Shown here: piece after piece, positions 44,868 through 53,509 of the stretch
How the letters are laid out: each line of letters opens with the position of its first letter
Position numbering within the stretch: position 1 is the stretch's first letter
NCBI RefSeq assembly: GCF_025950235.1
Contig: NZ_JAPDDT010000001.1
Location: 992,001-1,056,000 of the forward strand
Source of the DNA: Luteolibacter arcticus
GTDB taxonomy: Bacteria > Verrucomicrobiota > Verrucomicrobiia > Verrucomicrobiales > Akkermansiaceae
Length of the DNA stretch: 64,000 nt
Direction of reading: 5' to 3'
Notes under the pieces: generated by a model
What the model saw: only the letters and a program-made list of their open reading frames with translations
Database searches by the model: none
What the model was told of the DNA's origin: nothing
Made by a program: the position numbers and the translations under genes

Positions 44868-45521
44868 TCAGAGGGCCTTGAAGCGTAGGTTGCGCCAGCG
44901 GACCTTGCACGAGGCCCCCGAGTGGACCTGCAGGGCGAAGAAGCCCTCCTTCAGATACAGCGTGTTAGTCTCCGTGTAGTCCGACCGCGGCTGGCCATTC
45001 AGCCAAATGCGCACGCGGCTGCCTTGGCACAGCACCCGGATCTGATTCCAGCCGTCCGCCCGGAAGAGCTGCTTGCCCTGCGCCGTGAAATCGCGGGCCG
45101 CCTCGGTGGTCGTCGATCCCCCCGCGGGAAACAGCCAACCGCGGCGGGCCTCATCATAGAGCCCGGCAGTCCACGCACGGCTGGTGCTATTGTCGTGCTC
45201 GCATTGATATCCGGTAGTCCTGCCGCTTACCAACTCCGCACGAAACATCGCGCCGGAGTTCCCGCTGAGATCGTCGAACTTCATCTCGAAGCGAAAGTCG
45301 AAATCGAAGGCGGTCAGATTTGTGCGGAGGAAGGTATTGCTCCCGACATTCACGCCGTTGCCGACGATGCAGCCGTCCTCCACGGAAAACTGGCCATTGC
45401 CGCCTACCTTCGTCCAACCGGTCAGATCCGTGCCATTGAAGAGAGCAGTGAAGCCGGTCTCGGGTGCCGCCGCCAGGGGCAGCAGGAGCGATAGGGAGGT
45501 GAGCAGAACGCGCAACATCAT
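44868..45521 (-). CDS. DUF1080 domain exported protein
   Basis: A 217-aa protein, start ATG 45521 with signal peptide (VLLTSLSLLLPLAA). The DUF1080 domain begins GFTALFNGTDLTGWTKVGG and has DFDFRFEMKFDD, GNSGAMFRAEL, YQCEHDN, DGWNQIRVLCQGSRVRIWLN and GFFALQVHSGASCKVRWRNL at the end. Members are concanavalin-type beta sandwiches described as 3-keto-disaccharide hydrolases or carbohydrate binders, abundant in Planctomycetes and Verrucomicrobia. It is 12 bp downstream of the FG-GAP gene on the same strand. Confidence 0.9.
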   Translation of the reverse strand: MMLRVLLTSLSLLLPLAAAPETGFTALFNGTDLTGWTKVGGNGQFSVEDGCIVGNGVNVGSNTFLRTNLTAFDFDFRFEMKFDDLSGNSGAMFRAELVSGRTTGYQCEHDNSTSRAWTAGLYDEARRGWLFPAGGSTTTEAARDFTAQGKQLFRADGWNQIRVLCQGSRVRIWLNGQPRSDYTETNTLYLKEGFFALQVHSGASCKVRWRNLRFKAL

Positions 45522-45663
45522 GGCCGGGATCCAAGCATCCACCGCGAGGAGGGATTGGCAAACGACGATCCTCAAAGCTCCCCGGCTCCATGCAGGCGAA
45601 ACTTCCCCCATCTATCCGAAGGACGGGCTTGGCAGCAAGGCATCCCGCGCCAATCTTCCGCCC

Positions 45664-46317
45664 GTGAGCCCCGACCGCTTCCTTTCTCCTGCCGCAGCCT
45701 CACTGAAGATCTGCGGGGTGACCCTCGCCAAGGACGCCGAGCGTCTGGCAGAACTCGGCGTGGAGGCCCTCGGTGCGAATTTCTGGCCGAACTCGAAGCG
45801 CTACCTCGCTCCGGAGCGAGCAGGCTTCCTGAAGGAACTCGAGGGTCGAATCCTCCGTGTCGGCGTGTTTGTGAATCCCGATCTCAAGCTGCCCGCCCGT
45901 CTTTTCCGCGAGGGATTGATCGACGTTGTCCAACTCCATGGCGATGAGACGCCCGATGACGTGGTCCGCCTGAAAGAGGCCGGCATTCCGGTGATCAAGG
46001 CCCTCGGCGTGCGTGCCTTGGGCGACTTGCAGCGTGCCCACGAATTCGGTGCCGATGGCATCCTGCTCGATGCCCACGCGCCCGGCGTCTACGGCGGCAC
46101 CGGCGAGACAATCGACTGGACCTTGGCGCGACGCTTTGTGGAGGAGAATCAGGAGCTACCGGTCATCCTCGCCGGCGGGATCACCCCCGACAACGCCGCC
46201 GCAGCGATCGCCGCCGTCCGCCCCGCCGCTCTCGACGTCGCCTCCGGAGCCGAGGAAAGCCCCGGCGTGAAGGATTTCGAGAAGGTGGAAGCGCTGCTTA
46301 CGGCCTTCGGCGAGTAA
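45664..46317 (+). CDS. trpF: Phosphoribosylanthranilate isomerase
   Basis: A 217-aa tryptophan-pathway enzyme, start GTG 45664 just before the family start. ASLKICGVTLAKDAERLAEL holds the catalytic Cys; GANFWPNSKRYLAPERA is a variant of the usual phosphate-loop region; VVQLHGDET, VIKALGV and LLDAHAPGVYGGTGETIDW (with Asp) are clear, as is ILAGGITPDN. Length fits TrpF (about 200-220). No other trp genes are in the window. The frame is open upstream to 45322 opposite the DUF1080 gene, by bias. Confidence 0.93.
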   Translation: MSPDRFLSPAAASLKICGVTLAKDAERLAELGVEALGANFWPNSKRYLAPERAGFLKELEGRILRVGVFVNPDLKLPARLFREGLIDVVQLHGDETPDDVVRLKEAGIPVIKALGVRALGDLQRAHEFGADGILLDAHAPGVYGGTGETIDWTLARRFVEENQELPVILAGGITPDNAAAAIAAVRPAALDVASGAEESPGVKDFEKVEALLTAFGE

Positions 46318-46323
46318 CCCATA

Positions 46324-46346
46324 TCGCAAATCGCTTGCATCTGCGA
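46324..46346. promoter_or_regulatory. Operator-like inverted repeat before the metal ABC operon
   Basis: Arms TCGCAAAT and ATCTGCGA (7 of 8 complementary) separated by 7 bp, 29 bp before the ATG at 46375. Total 23 bp, dimer-sized. A metalloregulator such as Zur, Fur or MntR is the natural candidate given the downstream zinc/manganese-type transporter, but the sequence does not match the AT-rich boxes described for those families. Confidence 0.4.
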
Positions 46347-46374
46347 CCTTTCCGCGTGAAGGATTCCGGCGACG

Positions 46375-46797
46375 ATGCGTGGCTCACCTCTGTTGCGAAC
46401 TCTGGCCGTTCTAGTCGCCCTGCTGCTGGCCGGCATCGGGCTGGCCCGGCTGACAGCGCCCGCGGCGACACAAGCGACCGTCACCTCGGTGCCTCAGGAC
46501 GAGCCTGAATCGTCCGCGATCCGCCCCGCCACCTTTGACCTGCTACTCTCCGGCACGGCGAAACGCGTGACACTTGAAGCCGGCGGCCCTCCCCTGACCT
46601 TTGAAAACACGGCCGGTCCGCTCACCGGAAAGCTCGCGCTCTCCGCGGATAAGCCGACGATCTTCCTCGTGGTCGAGTGGGCCGAGGCCGCCGCCGGCCA
46701 TCGTTTCGCCAAGCTGCGCTTTGAGGTGCCCGGCCAGGAAACCCGCGAGCATGTCTTCAGTGCGCCCGGCAACATCGACGACCTCTGGGAACCATGA
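46375..46797 (+). CDS. Membrane-anchored protein of the metal ABC operon
   Basis: A 140-aa protein with one N-terminal hydrophobic segment (LAVLVALLLAGIGLARLTAP) and a beta-rich outer domain (TIFLVVEWAEAAAGHRFAKL, EVPGQETREHVFSAPG). GAAGGA sits about 11 nt upstream of the ATG. Its stop overlaps the ATPase start by 4 bp (ATGA), so it is translated with the transporter. It has no cluster of metal ligands and is not a ZnuA-type binding protein. Function unknown; possibly an accessory part of the importer. Confidence 0.75.
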   Translation: MRGSPLLRTLAVLVALLLAGIGLARLTAPAATQATVTSVPQDEPESSAIRPATFDLLLSGTAKRVTLEAGGPPLTFENTAGPLTGKLALSADKPTIFLVVEWAEAAAGHRFAKLRFEVPGQETREHVFSAPGNIDDLWEP

Positions 46798-47594
46798 GCC
46801 ACGAGCACCACGACTGCTGCGCCCATCACGCGCATCACCACGAGCTGGTGATCGATTCGCTGCGCGTCTACTACCGCGATACGCTGGCGCTCGATGACGT
46901 TTCCTTCGCCACCTCCTGCGGCAACCGCGTCGCGCTGGTGGGTCCCAATGGCGCGGGCAAGAGCACGCTGCTCAAGGCCATCGCCGGCCTCGTCCCGCGC
47001 ACCGGTGGCAATATCCGCTGGCGCGGCAGCGCGGTGAAGCGCTGGTCGCGCGAATTCGCTTACCTGCCGCAGCGGGAGGAAGTGGACTGGTCCTTTCCCA
47101 TCACCGTCCGCGGTCTGGTGGAAATGGGGCGCTATCCGCAGACCGGCATGTGGCGGCGCTTCCGGCCCGAGGACGATGCCGCCGTCGATACCGCGCTGGC
47201 CTCGCTGGATTTGCTCGATCTCCAGAAACGCCAGATCCGCGAACTCTCGGGGGGCCAGCAGCAGCGCGCCTTCCTGGCGAGAGCACTTGCGCAGGAGGCG
47301 CACGTTCTCTTGTTAGATGAGCCTTTCACCGGGCTGGACCGCAATGCCTCTCGGCAGCTCGGTGAGCTGTTAGCCAAGTTGTCCCAAGAGGGCCGGCTGG
47401 TGATCGCCTCCCACCACGATCTTTCCACCGTGCCGAAGTTGTTCGACTTGGCGCTGCTGCTGAAGACCCGCCCGATTGCTTTCGGCCCTGCTGCCGAGGC
47501 CTTGGCGGAAGCCAACATCGATCTCGCCTTCGGCCACGTCAGCGACCGGGAAGACCGGGCCGCTCCGCAGCCGACTGGCGCTTCGGCACTCTGA
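46794..47594 (+). CDS. znuC: Zn/Mn-type ABC transporter ATPase with His-rich N-terminus
   Basis: A 266-aa ATPase. The N-terminus (MSHEHHDCCAHHAHHHEL) is exceptionally His/Cys-rich, then the standard nucleotide-binding domain: Walker A GPNGAGKSTL, Q-loop region AYLPQREEVDW, signature ELSGGQQQRAF, Walker B VLLLDEPFTGLD, and a switch His in IASHHD. Most similar in build to ZnuC/MntA-type ATPases. The His tail could bind the transported metal. The start overlaps the preceding gene; the permease follows. No substrate-binding protein is encoded here. Confidence 0.88.
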   Translation: MSHEHHDCCAHHAHHHELVIDSLRVYYRDTLALDDVSFATSCGNRVALVGPNGAGKSTLLKAIAGLVPRTGGNIRWRGSAVKRWSREFAYLPQREEVDWSFPITVRGLVEMGRYPQTGMWRRFRPEDDAAVDTALASLDLLDLQKRQIRELSGGQQQRAFLARALAQEAHVLLLDEPFTGLDRNASRQLGELLAKLSQEGRLVIASHHDLSTVPKLFDLALLLKTRPIAFGPAAEALAEANIDLAFGHVSDREDRAAPQPTGASAL

Positions 47595-47657
47595 TTGGAA
47601 CGCGTCATCTCAATTCCCCACTCTCCCAATCACTCAATCTCCCAATCTCCGTCATCC

Positions 47658-48488
47658 TTGGACCTGCTCTCCAATCCCTTTTACCAACGCGCCCTCGCCG
47701 CTGCGGTGCTGATCGGCTTCACGAACGGCTTCTTCAGCGGAATTGTGATCCTGCGGCGCAATGCGCTGTCGGTGAGCGCGCTGTCGCACACCATGCTGCC
47801 CGGCATCACGCTCGGCATCCTGATCACCGGAGTGTTGACCCAGTTCAGCGCCTTCGTCGGCGCGTTGTTCGCGGCACTGATGGTCGGGCTCGGCTCGGTC
47901 GCGGTCGCGCGGGGCAATCGGGTCTCGCAAGGCACAGCGCTGGCGGTGATCTATACCACGGCGTTTGCCGCGGGCGTGGCACTGCTGCCACGGCTGGATA
48001 CCCGGCAGGAGCTGGAGCACTGGCTATTCGGCGACATCATGGCGGTGGGAAATGCCGACATCTGGGTGGCCTTCGGGATCGGCGTCGTCACCCTGCTGGT
48101 GGCGAACCTGCTGATGCGACCGCTGCTACTCACGATGTTCGAACCAAACGTCGCAGCAGCCCAGGGCGTGCCAGTACGATTCATCCAGTACTTGATGTTC
48201 GCTTTGTTGGTGCTTTCGCTGGTCGCCTCGCTGCAAGCGGTCGGCTGCGTGCTGTCCGTCGGCATGCTGGTCGCCCCGGCGGCCACCGTCTCGCTGCTGA
48301 CGGACCGGACCTCCGCGCTCTTTTGGGGGGGCGGAGCGCTCGGCGCCATCGGTGCCGCAGCCGGCGTGCTCTTGTCCGGTCCGCTCGGCATGGCCCCCGG
48401 CCCGGTGATCGTGATGCTGCTCGGCGTGCTGTTCCTGCTGGCGTGGATTTTCAGCCCGCGCTACGGATTGATCGCGGCCCGGAGGTAG
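47658..48488 (+). CDS. znuB: Zn/Mn-type ABC transporter permease
   Basis: A permease of the ZnuB/MntB family with about eight TM segments: RALAAAVLIGFTNGFFSGIV, LSHTMLPGITLGILITGVL, VGALFAALMVGLGSVAVARG, ALAVIYTTAFAAGVALLP, IWVAFGIGVVTLLVANLL, FALLVLSLVASLQAVGCVL and a C-terminal pair. I take TTG 47658 (LDLLSNPFYQRAL) as the start; a TTG at 47595 directly after the ATPase stop would add 21 residues encoded by a repeat-like stretch. Length about 276. A binding protein is missing nearby. Confidence 0.88.
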   Translation: MDLLSNPFYQRALAAAVLIGFTNGFFSGIVILRRNALSVSALSHTMLPGITLGILITGVLTQFSAFVGALFAALMVGLGSVAVARGNRVSQGTALAVIYTTAFAAGVALLPRLDTRQELEHWLFGDIMAVGNADIWVAFGIGVVTLLVANLLMRPLLLTMFEPNVAAAQGVPVRFIQYLMFALLVLSLVASLQAVGCVLSVGMLVAPAATVSLLTDRTSALFWGGGALGAIGAAAGVLLSGPLGMAPGPVIVMLLGVLFLLAWIFSPRYGLIAARR

Positions 48489-48494
48489 GAATGC

Positions 48495-51400
48495 TCAGGG
48501 TGCTTCCGTCGTCTCAAGGCGGAGGAAACCCTTCTCCCCAACTGGCAACCACGCGCGGCGTTGCTCGGTAATGCTGTCGGAGGAAATCAGCTCGTCGTTC
48601 TCCGCCGGCAGCCACGAATCCAAGGCCGAGGCCTGGAAGGCGGACAGCACGCCATCATCCCGGTCACGGCGCAGCGTGTAGTTCAGCTCGAACTTCAAGC
48701 CGCTGGCATCGATCCCGGAAGCGAGCGACGTCCGCGAAGAAGGACTACTGCCCATCAAGTACTCCACGAAGTTCGCGAGCCCGTCCCGATCGGGATCCGC
48801 CGTCGCTTCACCCGAGGGTGACGAGCCAAAGCCCGCCAAGCGCCACGCGTGATAGCCCCCCACCCCGCCTCCCGGCCCCGGAGTCGCTGCGGTCCACGCG
48901 GTCGGATCGCTGCCTTGCTTGCGGACGGCCGTCCGGCGGATCGATGAACCGGTGCCGGATGCGGCGAACGGCCACGGAGCTTGGGCGAGGTAGTTCACCT
49001 CATCCTCCACCATCAAGCCGACAAATCCCGGCTCATCCGCTGGCGGCGGCACGAGTCGGCGCAAGCGCACGGTTCCGCCGGTATTGCCCAGCGTGTCCGC
49101 CGCCGACCACGGGCCGATCAAACGAACCGGTGCCGCCACGTCATATTCACTGCGGAACGATGATGCCTGAGTCGGCTGCAACGAAGGATCGAATGCGACC
49201 ACCACAATCGCTTCCGCCGGCCCAATCGTGAACCCGCTCGGGAAATCGAAATCGACATCCCCTCGCAAGGTCCACCCCGCGAGCGATTCACCGGCGGCAC
49301 CCGTATTGGAAATCTCCACGAACTCCGGCGTGCCGATGGCCGGATGATAGTGAATCTCGGTGGCCTGCACCGGCCCCACCCGAGCCGCACCGTTCGCCGC
49401 GGAGGGCGTGAAGGTGGCCAAGGGAACCAGTGCTCCACTTCCATCCGGCCATCGGCCGTAGGACGTCCCGGGCAGCAACGGACTCCAATCTTCCTTCTGC
49501 TCGAAATGGCGCAGCTTCCCGCTGGTTGGATGGGCCGAGACGAGCCAAAGCGATCCGCCGCGATGCCCATCGAGCGAAAACTCCCCTTCCCCGGGCGCGC
49601 CGGGCGAGGGGTTCCAGCCACCATTAGGATTGAAATCGGCCTCATCAAAAACGAGGTAGCCACCGGCCGGGATGACCGTCCCGTTCGGGATGCGGAATTG
49701 CCGGTAATCGTCCTCGGTGATCGCTTCACCGGCGTTGCTCAAGTACCAGCCGCCGAGATCGACCGGGCTCGCGCCGTTGTTGCGGAGTTCGATTTGGTCG
49801 AGCTCCGGCGACAGTGGATTGGCAAGGATCTCATTGATGACGACCGACGTCGAAGCCACTGCCGGATTCACGCCGGGACTGCCATGGACCGCCATGCTTG
49901 AGTTCCAGTTGGCCGGGTTCTCGTAGTCCTCCAGAGTGCTGCCACTACCGGCGTATTCCAAGGCGCTGCCAGCCCCATCGGCACGGCCGGGCCAACTACT
50001 ACCGTCACCGTAGATGAAATTCGCGATCGGCACACCGGCGCGATCAAGCAGTCCGATCTCCTCGCCGCTATTGCTGAGATTCGCGCTTCCTATCCATCGC
50101 CCTGCGATACGCGCCGCCGCGAGGTTGCCATAGCGCAAGGTGAAGGCGGCCGGGTTCTTCACGATCAAGGCCCGCTCGCCAGCAGCAAGGGTGAAAGGCC
50201 CCAAGGTCACCGCAGAGGCGGGTATTCCTTCTACCAGGTTCACGCCGTCGAGATTCACCGGCGTCGCGGAAATGTTCTTGAGCTCGATCCATTCGAATTC
50301 CCCACCTTCTATGCCGGGTAAGGCGCCCGATTCGGCGGGCGTCGGTTCGAGTGGATGATAGTTCACCGCGCTGACCTGGAGGTTTGAGGCGGACGCGTAG
50401 GCCTCGTTGACCAGATAGAGCGCTTCGACCGGACCACTCCAATTGGTGGCAGGCACAGCGAAACTGCCGGAGCGATAGGCCCGCGCCCGGATCAAACGGG
50501 TGGAGGGAATCGAAATGGCAGAGCCGGTGTAGGCAGTCGCCGTGGGCGCGAGCCCTCCGCCCGATGCCCGCGGATCACTGCCATCGACGGTGTAGTAAAC
50601 GGTCGTGCCGGACGGCACCGTGATCGTGGTCGTTTGTCCCGCCGTGACCACACCGGGCGGACGGACGATCGTGGGCGAAACGGCCATCAGCCCGTCGATC
50701 CAGTTGGCTCGATTCGCCAGCCAGTTCTTCAGGTTGACCGTCTCCGTCGTGATGTTGTTCGAGGTCGGCGAGCTATACCACTTCGCGTAATCACGCATCG
50801 CCGGGTTCTCGGCATCGGCCGTCTTGAATTCGGCGAGGTAGCCGTCGAACACCGCTTGGAAATTCGCGGTGGCAAGCGGTCCGCGACGCAGGGCCTGCCA
50901 GCGATCCACGTAGAGCTGCCGGAACTCAACGTCTTCGAACAGCTTCTCCCACCACCCGTAGGTGAAATAGTTGGTCGAGTCCCCCGTGCCCACCCACGAG
51001 AAGGCGTCGTTGTCACGGGAGTCGGTGGAATTCGCCGAGCGATCGAAGTCCCAGACCGGGCCCGCCATCATCACACCGCCGCGGTCCTTGTAGAAATAGG
51101 CGCTCAGGCGTAGGGCATCGACGTTCTTTGCCAGCGCGCAAAAGATGTTATGGTCCACCCACGAGGTCGAATCGATGTAGGAGCGGTAGTTCCTGCTGCT
51201 GAAGCTGGCGGACGCCTCGTTGAACAGCGTGTTCTCGAAGTTCTGGAAGTAGTTCACCAAATAGGACGACTGCTGCGTGGGTAGCTCGGGCAGCTTGGGG
51301 CGATGGATCACCAGCCCGTCACCGCCGGTGCCAGCGAGCGGCAGGGACCGGCTCGTCCGCCACGCGAATTCGTCGCTGTCCTTGCGATCCACCTTGAAGA

Positions 51401-53321
51401 TGTAGCCACCGGTGACGTTCGGCGTCGTGATGTCGGCCGGTTCCAGACCCGTGATGTCGATTCGATCATCGCCACGGCGGACGGTCTCGCAGAGGACGTA
51501 GACGCCCTGGTAATCCGCATACTCGAGCGTATCGCCATCCTGATTGAAATAGACTTCCACCAGCCGGGTGCGTGGAGCCCAGCGTCCTGCTTGGCGGCTG
51601 ATCTCGTAGATCCAGGCGTTGCGCATGAACGCGCGGTCGAAGTCGTGGCAACTGATCAGCGCCCAGTCCGAGCCGTCCGGCATGCCGAGCAAAGGCCCAT
51701 CGGACTCCGCCCCGCTCTCGTCGAGGAATTCGATGCCATAGGACTTCTTGGGAAAGCCGGATGAACTGCTGCCGCGGAGTTTCACTCCGACATTTTTCGT
51801 GAGCGCCGGCACCGAGCTGGCGGCCAGCGATGCGTAGCCCGTACCATCCCGGTCGTAGACCTGCAGCCGCGCGCTGCGGGCGATATTGTCGTTGGGGATG
51901 TCTCCGCCGCCACGGTTGTTCAGAACCATGACCGGGAGCGCGGATTTGAAAGCCGGGCCCAACGACTTGTAGTTGGACAAGGTGGTATCCAGCTTCTCGT
52001 AGTTCGCCGCGGACACGAAGCCGAGCGCCCCGGTCGCCGCATGATAGATCCGGGCGCGCACGAGGGCGCTGCCATTGATCTGGAAGCCGCCGCTATAGAG
52101 CGTGGAGCTAGGCCCCGGCAGACTACCGTCCGTGGTATAGCGGATCTGCTGGCCGGAAATGGAACCGCCCAGCGTGAGGTTGAAATTCGTGGTGTAGGTG
52201 CCGGATGCCCGGGAAAAGGTCACCTGCTGGGGAATCATCGTGCCGGCTGACCCAGGGTTCCGCGCGCCGGGAGTCGGCACCGCGAAATAGGCCGGGGCCG
52301 AAGTCCCTGCTCCGGGCGATTCGGCTTCCAGTTTCACCCGGAAGAGCAGATCGCTGCTCGTCGCACCCCGGTTCAGGACGTGGAAGGCGAGCACGTTCTG
52401 CCCCGTGATCAATTGGCCGGCGCTCTCCGTGACGGTGAAGTCTTCATATGCCAGCGCCGCGGGGTCCTCATGGGTCTGGGTCGCCTGGCTATTCCACGCC
52501 AGTGGCGTCGGGGCATTCCTCCGAACCTGAGTGCCCCCCGATAGCAGCGGCTGTCCGTTCACCCATGTCGCAAAGCCATCATCATACTTGACCCGCAGCC
52601 GCAGCAGCGACGGCGACAGCCCGGCCGGAACGGTGAAGGGAATCCGCAGGTAGCACGAGTTCTGGATGTTGTACATCGCCCCCTCGGTGTTTCCGGGGAC
52701 ACTAATCTCCGGGAGGAAATTGACCGTCGGGATCCGGTCGTAGCCGATCCCCTGCGTGGCGTTGTTCCAGCCCGCCGCATTGAATCCGGCGGTCGTCCAC
52801 GTCGCCGCCGGATTGGCCGCCGAGGTGGGCACCATCCATTGGCAGTTCGCCGTATCCGCCACCAGCGTGGTCGTCACGATATTGGACGGCGTGCCGTAGG
52901 AAATGTCGCCGAATTGCTCCGGATAGGACGGTGAAATCTGCGACGCCACGCCCACCCCGTTCGCCCGGATCAACCCCAGATACTCACCACCCGCAGACAG
53001 TGAGAAACTCGTATGCAGCGGCTGACCCGCCACCCGGCGATTTTTGTCCGAGGCAAAAACCACCAGATACCCCCCCGCCGGGATCGTAACCGCCGGAAAC
53101 CGCCACTTCGTCTTGTTGTCGGCGTTGTCGGTCAGATACCAGTTTGTGAGGTTCGCCGCCGTCGCGTCCGGATTGAAAATTTCCACCCAGTCCGGGCGAT
53201 CGCCATCCTCGTCCTCCAACCCATTCTGGTTGCTCGCGCAGAACTCGCTGATCACCGGATCCGCCTGCAATGGCAGGAATGTCACCAAAAAGAGGCTGTA
53301 AATCAGGCGGAGCGGACGCAT
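48495..53321 (-). CDS. 1608-aa lamin-tail and CotH kinase exported protein
   Basis: Starts at ATG 53321 with signal peptide (RLIYSLFLVTFLPLQA). A lamin-tail domain (17-140) with DPVISEFCASNQNGLEDEDG; a chitobiase-type beta domain (about 364-435); a CotH kinase-like domain (about 467-700) with KSYGIEFLDESG, DWALISCHDFDRAFMRNAW and VYFNQDGDTLEYADYQGVY; then three more lamin-tail domains (about 984-1120, 1157-1290, 1317-1430). The end (1490-1608) is the shared module ADPDRDGLANFVEYLMGSSP and GFLRLETTEAP. CotH kinases phosphorylate surface proteins in spores; the target here is unknown. Upstream 5' extension to 53507 is not coding. Confidence 0.9.
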   Translation of the reverse strand: MRPLRLIYSLFLVTFLPLQADPVISEFCASNQNGLEDEDGDRPDWVEIFNPDATAANLTNWYLTDNADNKTKWRFPAVTIPAGGYLVVFASDKNRRVAGQPLHTSFSLSAGGEYLGLIRANGVGVASQISPSYPEQFGDISYGTPSNIVTTTLVADTANCQWMVPTSAANPAATWTTAGFNAAGWNNATQGIGYDRIPTVNFLPEISVPGNTEGAMYNIQNSCYLRIPFTVPAGLSPSLLRLRVKYDDGFATWVNGQPLLSGGTQVRRNAPTPLAWNSQATQTHEDPAALAYEDFTVTESAGQLITGQNVLAFHVLNRGATSSDLLFRVKLEAESPGAGTSAPAYFAVPTPGARNPGSAGTMIPQQVTFSRASGTYTTNFNLTLGGSISGQQIRYTTDGSLPGPSSTLYSGGFQINGSALVRARIYHAATGALGFVSAANYEKLDTTLSNYKSLGPAFKSALPVMVLNNRGGGDIPNDNIARSARLQVYDRDGTGYASLAASSVPALTKNVGVKLRGSSSSGFPKKSYGIEFLDESGAESDGPLLGMPDGSDWALISCHDFDRAFMRNAWIYEISRQAGRWAPRTRLVEVYFNQDGDTLEYADYQGVYVLCETVRRGDDRIDITGLEPADITTPNVTGGYIFKVDRKDSDEFAWRTSRSLPLAGTGGDGLVIHRPKLPELPTQQSSYLVNYFQNFENTLFNEASASFSSRNYRSYIDSTSWVDHNIFCALAKNVDALRLSAYFYKDRGGVMMAGPVWDFDRSANSTDSRDNDAFSWVGTGDSTNYFTYGWWEKLFEDVEFRQLYVDRWQALRRGPLATANFQAVFDGYLAEFKTADAENPAMRDYAKWYSSPTSNNITTETVNLKNWLANRANWIDGLMAVSPTIVRPPGVVTAGQTTTITVPSGTTVYYTVDGSDPRASGGGLAPTATAYTGSAISIPSTRLIRARAYRSGSFAVPATNWSGPVEALYLVNEAYASASNLQVSAVNYHPLEPTPAESGALPGIEGGEFEWIELKNISATPVNLDGVNLVEGIPASAVTLGPFTLAAGERALIVKNPAAFTLRYGNLAAARIAGRWIGSANLSNSGEEIGLLDRAGVPIANFIYGDGSSWPGRADGAGSALEYAGSGSTLEDYENPANWNSSMAVHGSPGVNPAVASTSVVINEILANPLSPELDQIELRNNGASPVDLGGWYLSNAGEAITEDDYRQFRIPNGTVIPAGGYLVFDEADFNPNGGWNPSPGAPGEGEFSLDGHRGGSLWLVSAHPTSGKLRHFEQKEDWSPLLPGTSYGRWPDGSGALVPLATFTPSAANGAARVGPVQATEIHYHPAIGTPEFVEISNTGAAGESLAGWTLRGDVDFDFPSGFTIGPAEAIVVVAFDPSLQPTQASSFRSEYDVAAPVRLIGPWSAADTLGNTGGTVRLRRLVPPPADEPGFVGLMVEDEVNYLAQAPWPFAASGTGSSIRRTAVRKQGSDPTAWTAATPGPGGGVGGYHAWRLAGFGSSPSGEATADPDRDGLANFVEYLMGSSPSSRTSLASGIDASGLKFELNYTLRRDRDDGVLSAFQASALDSWLPAENDELISSDSITEQRRAWLPVGEKGFLRLETTEAP

Positions 53322-53509
53322 CAGTGGGATCTCTATAGGGAATTTTTTCGAGGGACTTGAGTTTCCACGTCGCCGGAGCAGCGCCGGTTTAGCGTTTCCG
53401 CTTCGGTGTAACTGTTGCACCGCATTGATCTTGGCGACACCCAAATCGGAAACATACACAATTCCGGGGTGGACGACGCCCCGCTTACCGCGTATTGGCG
53501 CTCTCACCC

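Noticed and set aside
44160..44975. TGTTAG hexamers at about 44167 and 44966 in the FG-GAP and DUF1080 genes.
   Set aside because: They are on the noncoding strand there and do not make TTA codons, so they were not counted in the codon-context list.
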